Shown here: in pieces, positions 1-5,663 of the stretch
How positions within the stretch are numbered: position 1 is the stretch's first letter
Layout: every line of letters begins with the position of its first letter
Source: an uncultured Chlorobiota bacterium
GTDB lineage: Bacteria; Bacteroidota; Kapaibacteriia; OLB7
Assembly (NCBI GenBank): GCA_946481475.1
Contig: CAMLOB010000105.1
Coordinates: forward strand, 1 to 9,935
Length of the DNA: 9,935 nt
Reading direction: 5' to 3'
Notes under the pieces: model-generated
The model's input: the letters and a program-made list of their open reading frames with translations, nothing else
Told to the model about the DNA's origin: nothing
The model's database searches: none
Translations under genes and position numbers: made by a program

Positions 1-34
1 CACAGCCGCGTTACACTTTCACCATGCCCGATTA

Positions 35-66
35 TTGACTTTCCCAACGGGCTGAACATATATTTG
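35..66 (+). promoter_or_regulatory. Candidate promoter for the Crp/Fnr regulator gene
   Basis: TTGACT at 35-40 lies 18 bp before TATATT at 59-64, each 5/6 to the sigma-70 consensus. The same stretch reads TATATTTG at 59-66, an exact match to the Bacteroidetes -7 element TAnnTTTG, with a TTG upstream at 35-37. The next gene starts at 278, so the leader would be about 200 nt. Nothing else in 1-277 looks coding. Short AT-rich motifs of this kind arise by chance, so this is only a candidate. Confidence 0.35.
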
Positions 67-124
67 CTTCCGTGTGTGGGAGTACCAACAACCTTTTCTT
101 TGCCATATCCCTTTCTGACCGATC

Positions 125-139
125 GGGACGTTCGGTCCC
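125..139. repeat. Small inverted repeat in the leader of the Crp/Fnr gene
   Basis: GGGAC (125-129) and GTCCC (135-139) form a perfect 5-bp inverted repeat around a 5-nt centre, next to an 8-bp palindrome CCGATCGG (119-126). There is no T-tract, so it is not an intrinsic terminator. It could be an operator or a leader hairpin, or chance. It does not match the ATGA-N6-TCAT operators seen further on. Confidence 0.25.
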
Positions 140-277
140 TCTGCACATCAGCGATTCTTCCGTCTCTGCACCGCAATCCGAATGACGACACAGTGTCTGT
201 TCAAGGAGACGGAATACCGATGTATCTCTTCAGTCCGTTTACCCGTCAGTCGGCCCGCAACTCGAATGGAGCGTCTT

Positions 278-991
278 ATGAATCGGAATCCCGGAGATAA
301 TGCCTGCAGTTCCTGCACCGCCCGCACCCTGTCGATCTTTGCCCGCCTGAATAATGCCGATCTGGACCAGATGACCGGCTGCAAGTCTTCGCGGCTGTTC
401 AAAAAAGGGGAAACGATTTATTCTGAAGGGAACGCTCCCTTGAACGTCTATTGTCTGCAGCAGGGGAAAGTGAAGATCATGAGAACCGGAGAGAACGGTC
501 GCGAAGGAGTGATCCGCTTCGTCGGACCCGGAGCCGTCTTCGGTCATCGTCCCCTCTTCTCCGGCGACAGATACTACGACAACGACGCCGTTTCACTGGA
601 GGACAGCTCTATCTGCGCAATCCCCCACTCCTTCTTCATCGATCTGGTCTCCCAGCGTCCGGAACTTGCCGGAAAGGTACTGGAACTTCTGTCGGATGAA
701 CTGAAGTCGACAGAGGACCGGCTGATCGATTCGGCCCAGAAGCAGGTCCACGAACGGGTGGCCGGAACGCTTCTGTTGCTGGTTCAGAGTTTCGGGTACG
801 CCGAAGACAACGTCACGCTGAATCTTTCGATCACACGGGATGAACTGGCCGGCATGGTCGGGACCGTCCCCGAAACGACTATCCGCGCCCTTTCGGTTCT
901 CCGCCGGAAGGGATGTATCGAACTCGGACGACGGCACATTTCGATTCTGGATCAGCAGAGTCTGGAGCGGGAGGCGAATCTGACCTGGTGA
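278..991 (+). CDS. Crp/Fnr family transcriptional regulator
   Basis: A 237-residue cytoplasmic regulator. Residues about 15-125 form the cyclic-nucleotide-binding-type beta barrel, with KKGETIYSEGN at 42-52 and VGPGAVFGH at 82-90. A dimerisation helix runs about 128-165 (QKQVHERVAG). A winged helix-turn-helix covers about 180-225, with recognition helix PETTIRALSVL, whose E and R have the Fnr spacing. The cAMP-pocket Glu (FGE) is His and no Arg-Ser/Thr pair follows, so cAMP is unlikely as ligand. Cys10 and Cys13 form a C-x2-C; with Cys35, Cys59 and Cys113 they could bind Fe-S or act as thiol sensors (inference). I chose ATG 278 because GGAG at 268-271 is well spaced; in-frame ATGs at 182 and 266 have no comparable site. 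The family senses oxygen, NO or redox state. The next gene is a paralogue of its sensor domain. The likely role is activating stress genes through the palindromes at 1047 and 2541. Confidence 0.93.
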   Translation: MNRNPGDNACSSCTARTLSIFARLNNADLDQMTGCKSSRLFKKGETIYSEGNAPLNVYCLQQGKVKIMRTGENGREGVIRFVGPGAVFGHRPLFSGDRYYDNDAVSLEDSSICAIPHSFFIDLVSQRPELAGKVLELLSDELKSTEDRLIDSAQKQVHERVAGTLLLLVQSFGYAEDNVTLNLSITRDELAGMVGTVPETTIRALSVLRRKGCIELGRRHISILDQQSLEREANLTW

Positions 992-1030
992 ATTCCGCAC
1001 GCGTTGCAAACGGCAGACCCCTCTTCGAGA

Positions 1031-1042
1031 TTTTTATAAAAA
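1031..1042. repeat. 12-bp perfect A/T palindrome upstream of the 1047 operator
   Basis: TTTTTATAAAAA at 1031-1042 is fully self-complementary and ends 4 bp before the operator at 1047-1060. It lies about 50-65 bp before the predicted transcription start, where an UP element would sit. It might serve as an UP-like element or easily bent DNA. It is not a convincing terminator for the upstream gene, because the preceding stem (CTC/GAG at 1025-1029 region) is only 3 bp. Confidence 0.3.
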
Positions 1043-1046
1043 ATGT

Positions 1047-1060
1047 ATGACATCGGTCAT
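1047..1060 (+). promoter_or_regulatory. Crp/Fnr-type operator upstream of the HTH-less paralogue
   Basis: ATGACATCGGTCAT is a perfect inverted repeat (ATGAC, 4-nt centre, GTCAT), the size and spacing of Fnr/Dnr/HcpR-type boxes. Its centre is at 1053.5. That is 29.5 bp before the first base of the -10-like hexamer at 1083-1088 and 41.5 bp before a predicted start at 1095. This is class II activator geometry. A second ATGA-N6-TCAT site at 2541-2560 has the same spacing. The upstream Crp/Fnr protein is the obvious candidate ligand, which is inference. Confidence 0.6.
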
Positions 1061-1082
1061 GAATCGGGAAGTCGGCGTTCCG

Positions 1083-1088
1083 TATTAT
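1083..1088 (+). promoter_or_regulatory. -10 element of a class II activated promoter
   Basis: TATTAT matches TATAAT at 5/6 positions and is followed by TTG. No -35 hexamer is visible at the right distance; the operator overlaps that place instead, as expected for an activator-dependent class II promoter. The predicted start is about 1095, giving a leader of about 49 nt before ATG 1144. Confidence 0.45.
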
Positions 1089-1143
1089 TTGTCGATTTCG
1101 GAAACCGTTTTGTACATTCTGTCCGCTTGTTGCAAGGAGTTGA

Positions 1144-1605
1144 ATGAAAGCCGAAGAAAACCGATTGCATTGCAGGAATTGCTCCGCCTTCCCGCAGTCT
1201 ATCTTTAGGAATCTGCCCGTCCGGCTGCTTGACGATCTTGCCCTGAACAAGCGCCATGCACATTTCCTTCCCGAAGAAGTGCTGATCGCAGCCGGAACTC
1301 CGCATGTCAATGTTATCTGTCTCCAGAGCGGTTGCGTGGGGGTATGCGGTGAGCCGGACAGGGAGAGATCGTTTCTCTACACCGGAGCTCCCGGAGACGC
1401 GTTCGGCATCCGCGATCTCCATCTTCCCGGTAGTCTGAATTCCAGAACCGTCACCGGTATCCGTGAAGGATGCTACTGTCTGATCCCGACCGAATATCTG
1501 AGAGGGCTCTGCACATCCGAGCCGTCGCTGATGATGGCGGTTCTCAGCCATCTCAGCAAACGGATCTCCCTGTTGACTCCTCCTTCGGAAGATCCGCAGG
1601 GATAA
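1144..1605 (+). CDS. HTH-less Crp/Fnr paralogue (sensor domain only)
   Basis: A 153-residue protein that aligns over its whole length with residues 1-150 of the Crp/Fnr regulator just upstream. Shared features are C-x2-C at 10-13, SIF at 19-21, NV-CLQ-G at 56-63, the G-PGDAFG turn at 81-88, C-IP near 112-115, and VLSHLS at 133-138 in the dimer-helix region. It then stops, with no winged helix-turn-helix. A stop follows the stretch PPSEDPQG directly, so this looks like a designed length, not a frameshift. It keeps an Arg-Thr (101-102) near the CRP phosphate-binding place but has Ile for the pocket Glu (FGIRDL). It has 8 Cys in 153 residues. AAGGAG at 1134-1139 sets the start, and an operator-controlled promoter precedes it. 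Possible roles are heterodimer antagonist of the regulator or ligand/redox buffer; both are inference. Confidence 0.85.
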   Translation: MKAEENRLHCRNCSAFPQSIFRNLPVRLLDDLALNKRHAHFLPEEVLIAAGTPHVNVICLQSGCVGVCGEPDRERSFLYTGAPGDAFGIRDLHLPGSLNSRTVTGIREGCYCLIPTEYLRGLCTSEPSLMMAVLSHLSKRISLLTPPSEDPQG

Positions 1606-1616
1606 TTCTCTTCCCT

Positions 1617-1672
1617 TTCTCCCGCATTCCGCCCTCTCATCTCAGCCGATCGGCACCGGAATTGCGGGAGAA
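1617..1672. repeat. Long imperfect hairpin downstream of the HTH-less gene
   Basis: The left arm 1617-1631 pairs with 1657-1672: a 10-bp perfect stem (TTCTCCCGCA with TGCGGGAGAA), one bulged T at 1662, then 5 more bp. The 25-nt loop contains a further 10-bp palindrome, GCCGATCGGC (1644-1653). It begins 11 nt after the stop codon. No T-tract follows on either strand, so it may be a 3'-end stabilising or Rho-linked structure and not an intrinsic terminator. Confidence 0.5.
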
Positions 1673-1681
1673 CGAGGCCCG

Positions 1682-1724
1682 AAAAAAAACGGACCTCCGG
1701 AGCTTCCTGCTTCTCCGAAGGTCC
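1682..1724 (-). terminator. Rho-independent terminator of the Hsp20 gene
   Basis: Arms 1691-1702 (GGACCTCCGGAG) and 1713-1724 (CTCCGAAGGTCC) form a 12-bp stem with one mismatch and a 10-nt loop. Read on the minus strand, the stem is followed directly by C/G then eight T (A-tract 1682-1689 on plus). It lies 95 bp past the Hsp20 stop codon. On the plus strand no T-tract follows, so it mainly serves the minus-strand gene. Confidence 0.8.
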
Positions 1725-1818
1725 TTCCAACCGTCGATCGGTACGTAGAGCCTCTTCGATACGGATGGAATACACGGAGTTCCACCCCTACCCTGCCTAC
1801 GGCCTATCGCCAGTCGTC

Positions 1819-2385
1819 TTATCCGATCTCGATCCGGCGCGCTTCGTTCCCCTCTCCGGCAACCGGCACGTTCACTTCAAGCACGCCATCCTTGTACCCG
1901 GCCTTCACCTGTTCCTTGTCGACTCCTTTCGGCAGAGGAATCGAGCGGTAGAAGCTTCCGTAGGATCGTTCGCTCCGGTAATAGCCCTCCCTCTTCTCCT
2001 CCTCGCTGCTCTCGCGTTTCCCTTTCAGGACCAGATGGTCGTCGTCCACCTCGACGGTAATATCTTCCTTCCTCACTCCCGGAATATCGGCCCTCACTAC
2101 GATCGAATCGTCTTTGCGGATCACGTCCACCCGGGGATTCCAGTCGGCCCCTCCGCCGCTCCCCTCCGCTTCGGATCCTTCAAACCACCGCACCAATTGT
2201 CCCAATCGTTCCCTTCCGTCGAACAGCCGCTCGAAGTCTTCCATGATCCGCTTTGCCGCGCCGAACGGATTCAGCCCCCATGCGGGAGAGCTTTCGGTCT
2301 TCGCCGGCGTGATGATCTGCTGCTCTCCCCCGGTCCCCGTTTCCCGTTGTCCGTTCTTTTTTTCGACTGTCACATCTGAGTTCAT
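1819..2385 (-). CDS. Small heat shock protein, Hsp20/alpha-crystallin family
   Basis: A 188-residue ATP-independent holdase that binds unfolding proteins and keeps them refoldable. The N-terminal arm (1-80) is variable and contains NPFGAAKRIMEDFERLF. The alpha-crystallin domain spans about 83-175: NPRVDVIRKDD, VVRADIPGV (hallmark DIPGV), LVLKGKR, then YRSERSYGSFYRSIPLP (hallmark G-F-R--LP) and AGYKDGVLEVNVP (hallmark A--kDGVL-v--P). The C-terminal tail ends RRIEIG, an I-x-I motif that docks between subunits. Length is slightly above the usual 140-160 because of the long N-arm. AGGAG at plus coordinates 2393-2397 sits 7 nt before the ATG. It is divergent from the CBS gene and shares a 248-bp intergenic region with a Crp/Fnr-type palindrome. 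Confidence 0.95.
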   Translation of the reverse strand: MNSDVTVEKKNGQRETGTGGEQQIITPAKTESSPAWGLNPFGAAKRIMEDFERLFDGRERLGQLVRWFEGSEAEGSGGGADWNPRVDVIRKDDSIVVRADIPGVRKEDITVEVDDDHLVLKGKRESSEEEKREGYYRSERSYGSFYRSIPLPKGVDKEQVKAGYKDGVLEVNVPVAGEGNEARRIEIG

Positions 2386-2451
2386 ATCGACACTCCTGCA
2401 ACTTCTGTTGCCTGTTTTTATGAAAAATGGAAGGTTCCGACAGAGTTATTC

Positions 2452-2462
2452 CCTTGTCAAGG
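2452..2462 (-). promoter_or_regulatory. Possible Hsp20 promoter element (TTGACA inside a palindrome)
   Basis: CCTTG-T-CAAGG at 2452-2462 is a perfect 5-bp inverted repeat. On the minus strand it contains TTGACA (2460-2455), upstream of the Hsp20 start. I find no good -10 hexamer at 16-19 bp, nor a clear heat-shock sigma-32 pair or a CIRCE element. The evidence is therefore thin. Confidence 0.2.
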
Positions 2463-2540
2463 CATGGAACTCCACGTCGCCCCCCATCGTTCCCTTCTCC
2501 GCATTCTCAAAACCAATATGGGATCAAATGAGGAGAGAGA

Positions 2541-2560
2541 ACCATGATAAAAGTCATGGT
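2541..2560 (+). promoter_or_regulatory. Second Crp/Fnr-type operator, upstream of the CBS gene
   Basis: ACCATGATAAAAGTCATGGT has perfect 7-bp arms (ACCATGA and TCATGGT) around a 6-nt centre. The core ATGA-N6-TCAT is the same as the operator at 1047-1060. The centre, 2550.5, is 29.5 bp before the first base of a -10 element at 2580, exactly as at the first site. It lies in the shared intergenic region with Hsp20, so it could influence that gene too. Confidence 0.6.
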
Positions 2561-2579
2561 ACTGGAATTTCAGTCGCCA

Positions 2580-2587
2580 TAAATTTG
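2580..2587 (+). promoter_or_regulatory. TAnnTTTG-type -10 element for the CBS/phosphoribosyltransferase unit
   Basis: TAAATTTG at 2580-2587 matches the Bacteroidetes TAnnTTTG element exactly. Class II geometry from the operator predicts a transcription start at about 2592, leaving a 42-nt leader to ATG 2634. Confidence 0.45.
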
Positions 2588-2633
2588 TTAAAAGCAACAC
2601 CATCAATCGTGAACGAACAGAGAGGTGACCGTT

Positions 2634-3131
2634 ATGAAAGTTCGAGAGATTATGACTTCCCGTCCCCGCGTCTGCTCCCCGTCCGATCTGCTGAGCGAAG
2701 CCGCCGCTGCGATGTGGGAGAATGATTGCGGCGTCCTGCCGGTTGTCGATGAGGAGGGACGGGCTGTGGGGATGATCACCGACCGGGACATCTGTATGGC
2801 GACGACATTCAAAGGCTCGTCCCCCACCGAGCTCCACGTCTCGGATATCGGCTATCGCGCTCCGTACAGTTGTCATCCGGATGATCCGGTTGCAGAGGCC
2901 ATCAATATCATGCGGGACGCGCAGGTCCACCGGATTCCGGTGGTTGACGACGACAACCGTGTGCAGGGGATCCTCTCGACAAACGACGTCATTCTGGAAG
3001 CAACCGCGCGGAAGGGGAAGGAGGGGATCGGATACTCCGATGCAGTAAAGCTGATGAAGGAGATTTCCGCCCACAGGAGTTATCCGGCAACGGTCTCGCG
3101 CGAAACGATCGAAACCGCCGACATCGCATAG
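2634..3131 (+). CDS. Two-CBS-domain signalling protein
   Basis: A 165-residue soluble protein made almost only of a CBS pair (Bateman module). CBS1 covers about 1-57 (IMTSRPRVCSPSDLL; GVLPVVDEEGRAVGMITDRDI) and CBS2 about 66-123 (CHPDDPVAEAINIM; HRIPVVDDDNRVQGILSTND). Such modules bind adenosine nucleotides (AMP, ATP, NAD(H)) or S-adenosylmethionine. Stand-alone forms are common among stress and hypoxia genes, such as mycobacterial Hrp1. The tail after 124 is not conserved. ATG 2634 is preferred over an in-frame GTG at 2625, because that GTG lies inside the AGAGGTGA ribosome binding site (2621-2628). The stop is TAG. A phosphoribosyltransferase gene follows after 99 bp on the same strand with no clear terminator between, so co-transcription is likely. 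The operator and -10 upstream suggest Crp/Fnr activation. Confidence 0.93.
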   Translation: MKVREIMTSRPRVCSPSDLLSEAAAAMWENDCGVLPVVDEEGRAVGMITDRDICMATTFKGSSPTELHVSDIGYRAPYSCHPDDPVAEAINIMRDAQVHRIPVVDDDNRVQGILSTNDVILEATARKGKEGIGYSDAVKLMKEISAHRSYPATVSRETIETADIA

Positions 3132-3230
3132 GAAAAAACACCAGGAAAATGTTTCGGACAACGGAGACGGAATCAAATCACCGGCAAGAGTCCTCAACAC
3201 AGATACCCTCGGAATAAACGGAAGAACATC

Positions 3231-4007
3231 ATGGTCATTCACCGCTGGAACCTGAACGGATTTCGGAACCGCACTGAAGCGGGACGGATACTCGCCGAAT
3301 TGTTGGCGACCGACGGACATGTAGAGAAACAGGAGAGCATCGTCCTCGGCATTTCGCACGGAGGAGCCTGCGTTGCCGCTGAGGTTGCCCGCAGACTCTC
3401 CCTTCCGTTCGACTTGCTGCCGGTCGGTACGCTCGACATCTCCGGCAGAAAAGGGACAACAACCGGAGCGGTTACGTCGAACGGAACGGTAGTCTTCGAG
3501 CACGATCCGATTGACGAGATCGGGGCCGATCCGGAAGATCTGCGGGATGAGATCTATGCGGAACTCCGACATCTGGCGAATCTGGAGATGGAGTATCGCC
3601 GGACAACAGGAACGTCCCTCTCAGTGGAAGGAAAGAAGATTGTGATCGTCGATGATGGGGCCGCCACCGGAGTAAGGCTTCTGGCGGCGATCCGCGATGC
3701 GAAATTCAGAAGAGCCGCTTCAGTTATCGTTGCGCTTCCGGTTGCCTCCCGCGAGGCCCTGCACCTGATACGGGAGGCGACCGACGACACGGTCTGCGTC
3801 CTCGTCTCGGGGGCATTCTCCTCGGTTGGTGAATGGTATAGTGACTTCCGACGGGTCGACGACCGGGAGGTGACCGGACTTCTGGAAGACATGCGGGAGC
3901 ATAAAACAAAGGATCAAACGGAAAACCGGACAACGTCCGACGTCACGCACTACAGAACCCGCCGATCAGACGTATCATCGTCGGTCTACAGCCGGGTTTC
4001 CGTCTGA
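3231..4007 (+). CDS. Phosphoribosyltransferase-fold protein (type I PRTase)
   Basis: A 258-residue protein of the stress-associated phosphoribosyltransferase family. FRNRTEAGRILAELL at 11-25 and IVLGISHGGACVAAEVA at 37-53 match the family's N-terminal FxdRxeAGrxLA and vvlglPRGGvpVA blocks; the usual PRG is SHG here. The PRPP-binding loop is IVIVDDGAATG at 137-147. The typical C-terminal block FSSVGEWYSDFRRVDDREV is at 196-214. After about 220 a Ser/Thr/Arg-rich tail of nearly 40 residues is unlike the core and may be disordered. The family's true substrate is not well established; members often sit beside Hsp20, CBS and universal-stress genes. The start is set by GGAAGA at 3220-3225, and a strong terminator follows the gene. 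I am sure of the fold, not of the reaction. Confidence 0.9.
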   Translation: MVIHRWNLNGFRNRTEAGRILAELLATDGHVEKQESIVLGISHGGACVAAEVARRLSLPFDLLPVGTLDISGRKGTTTGAVTSNGTVVFEHDPIDEIGADPEDLRDEIYAELRHLANLEMEYRRTTGTSLSVEGKKIVIVDDGAATGVRLLAAIRDAKFRRAASVIVALPVASREALHLIREATDDTVCVLVSGAFSSVGEWYSDFRRVDDREVTGLLEDMREHKTKDQTENRTTSDVTHYRTRRSDVSSSVYSRVSV

Positions 4008-4072
4008 ATGTCCGGCAGTTCGGAATGACGGCAAGAAAATCATTTGTGGGTGTCCAATAGTCTCCATGCAAA

Positions 4073-4113
4073 TTCCTCGGAACCTGCCCTTCGGGTTCCG
4101 GGGGATTTTTGTT
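4073..4113 (+). terminator. Rho-independent terminator after the phosphoribosyltransferase gene
   Basis: CCTCGGAACC (4075-4084) pairs with GGTTCCGGGG (4094-4103), ten pairs including one T-G, with a 9-nt loop. It is followed by ATTTTTGTTT (4105-4113 region). It is oriented for the plus strand. The convergent gene on the minus strand stops at 4133, so the hairpin may also help end that transcript. Confidence 0.88.
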
Positions 4114-4132
4114 TGAGCCCCTCCCCTCCTTC

Positions 4133-5326
4133 CTATTCCTCGATATACATCACGGCCGAATCCTCGATATATCGGGACGGGTTGAAGAACTCACCGAACG
4201 TTTTCTCCACCTCCACCAGCAGTCCCCCCAGCTCCACCACTTTCTCGGTAAACTTCGCCGTGGCTGTCGGGAACTTCTCCCTGTCGGAGAAGAGATCGAT
4301 CAGCTCTCTGTACCGCCTGATGTTGATCAGCATCCGCGTGGTCAACTGACCGAATCGTATCCGGATCGACTGTACCCGGTACATGTATTTCTCCACATGG
4401 AGCATCCACGATTTCGAGGCGGCCTGCGAGTCTCCCAGCTCGATCATTTTCGCCTCGATCGTCTGGCGGATCCGGTGCTTGTACTCGTCCCGCTCCCGTT
4501 CGGTGGTGGCGGCCAGATACCCCTGACAATCAGACCGCTTCAGTCCGTAGAACTCGATCTGGTCCTCCATCAGTGCGGCGTTCTCCTTCTGCAGGGCATC
4601 CAGCTCTTCATTGATCGACTTCCACTCGTTGTTGATGTCGGCCCGCTGGCTTTCGAACTGACTGACGGCGTTGAGCAGGAAGAGCATGCTCGGCGTCTTC
4701 TCCGCCAGCTTCTTCCCGTCCTTGCCGATCCCTCCGATCAGCGAGAAGAGGCCGGATGCGACGGTGTTGACAACCGTTCCGTAAAGAGGGACGTTGCTTG
4801 CGGTGTTGCTGATCAGCTTCACCCCCTGATTGATAAAGTCAAATCGTTTCTCCTCCTTCCCCTTCGCCGCATACCACGCATCGTATTCTGTCTTCCACGA
4901 CCTGAACTCATCGTAATTCTGGAGATTGCTGACGTTGCCGAGCGCATTGAAGAATCGCTGCGACGCCGAGAAGAGTCTGGCCGGCTTCACATCCCGCTGC
5001 AGACTGAGAAGTTCGGCAAAGGCCAGTTGTCCGTTCAGCGAGATAAAGGTCTTCCGCTTGTTCTCAAGAATCGCAAGGCGATGATCCTGTTTGTCGACCA
5101 GTTCCCCAAGCTTCTGGATTCTCCCCTCAATGTTCCGATCGGCAAGACTTGCCATCTCCTCCCGAATCTTCACAATCTCTCCCTCGGTCAATTCCAGTTG
5201 GCGGTTCAATCCCTCCAACTGGACTTCCCGTTCCTTTTTGATCTGATCGGTCACCCCGTCGTTCTCCTGGGCAAGGGCAGCGTGAAGGCTGCAGCAGATC
5301 ATCAATAGAGGCAACGCTTTTCGCAT
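4133..5326 (-). CDS. Secreted helical coiled-coil protein of unknown function
   Basis: I do not recognise a family. Starting at MRKAL, the protein has 397 residues. Residues 1-20 are a classic signal peptide (MRK, a hydrophobic core, then AALA-Q), so export to periplasm or beyond is expected. Residues about 25-92 are strongly heptad-like and charged (coiled coil). A Gly-rich hydrophobic segment lies at about 169-202 (NVPLYGTVVNTVASG, FSLIGGIG). Further long amphipathic helices run about 212-262 and 276-350. Two long helical bundles around one central hydrophobic hairpin-like segment recall alpha-helical pore-forming toxins (ClyA/Hbl type), but no sequence match supports this. A structural or adhesin-like role is equally possible. 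The frame stays open upstream to 5701, but that extension is Pro/Arg-rich and would bury the signal peptide. MSGIDS (5344) is an alternative start; neither has a strong ribosome site. Confidence 0.72.
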   Translation of the reverse strand: MRKALPLLMICCSLHAALAQENDGVTDQIKKEREVQLEGLNRQLELTEGEIVKIREEMASLADRNIEGRIQKLGELVDKQDHRLAILENKRKTFISLNGQLAFAELLSLQRDVKPARLFSASQRFFNALGNVSNLQNYDEFRSWKTEYDAWYAAKGKEEKRFDFINQGVKLISNTASNVPLYGTVVNTVASGLFSLIGGIGKDGKKLAEKTPSMLFLLNAVSQFESQRADINNEWKSINEELDALQKENAALMEDQIEFYGLKRSDCQGYLAATTERERDEYKHRIRQTIEAKMIELGDSQAASKSWMLHVEKYMYRVQSIRIRFGQLTTRMLINIRRYRELIDLFSDREKFPTATAKFTEKVVELGGLLVEVEKTFGEFFNPSRYIEDSAVMYIEE

Positions 5327-5663
5327 GGAATCGATCCCGCTCATGTTGGTCTTGTGCTGTTCATTCATGGTTGATTGCACCCGCAATTCTCCTCGGCATT
5401 CGGGCAAAGGGACCGGGCGACTGCAAGATACATCGGGGAGGGGAAGAGCCGGATTTGCAGGAGAGGAAATTTTCCGCTCCGGGAGATCGTGGGGAGGAGG
5501 AACAGGGAGAAGAGGGGAAACCGACCGGGAGAGATCCCCGACGGAAGGAACTCTCTTTTTGTGGAAGCGTCTGAAAGCCGAACCTCTCGGCAACCGTTGT
5601 GTGAGCCGAAGCGTTGTCCGAAGTCCGGAAAGAAGATCAACACGTTCATCGAATCGAACCGGT
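5327..5663. other. Divergent intergenic region with many G runs on the plus strand
   Basis: 337 bp without a convincing gene, between two divergent genes for exported proteins. The plus strand carries nine runs of three or more G between 5402 and 5516 (for example 5402-5404, 5409-5411, 5415-5417, 5435-5438, 5440-5443, 5491-5494, 5504-5506, 5513-5516). The stretch 5491-5520 has a single pyrimidine. An 11-bp palindrome GGAAA-T-TTTCC is at 5465-5475. I see no clear promoter hexamers and no ATGA-N6-TCAT site, though both promoters must lie here. Confidence 0.5.

Noticed and set aside
116..129. TGACCGATCGGGAC upstream of the Crp/Fnr gene as a third operator (autoregulation)
   Set aside because: The right half does not match TCAT/GTCA, so it lacks the symmetry of the two accepted sites, and it lies downstream of the only candidate promoter.
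2386..2633. CIRCE element or sigma-32 promoter for Hsp20
   Set aside because: No TTAGCACTC-N9-GAGTGCTAA, and no CTTGAA/CCCCAT pair at proper spacing could be found.
2457..3572. 371-codon minus-strand frame opposite the CBS and phosphoribosyltransferase genes
   Set aside because: It lies against two well recognised domains and crosses a promoter region; a shadow frame.
4109..5308. 399-codon plus-strand frame opposite the secreted helical protein
   Set aside because: The minus frame has a signal peptide and heptad coiled coils. The plus frame has no protein-like features and runs through the terminator region at its start.
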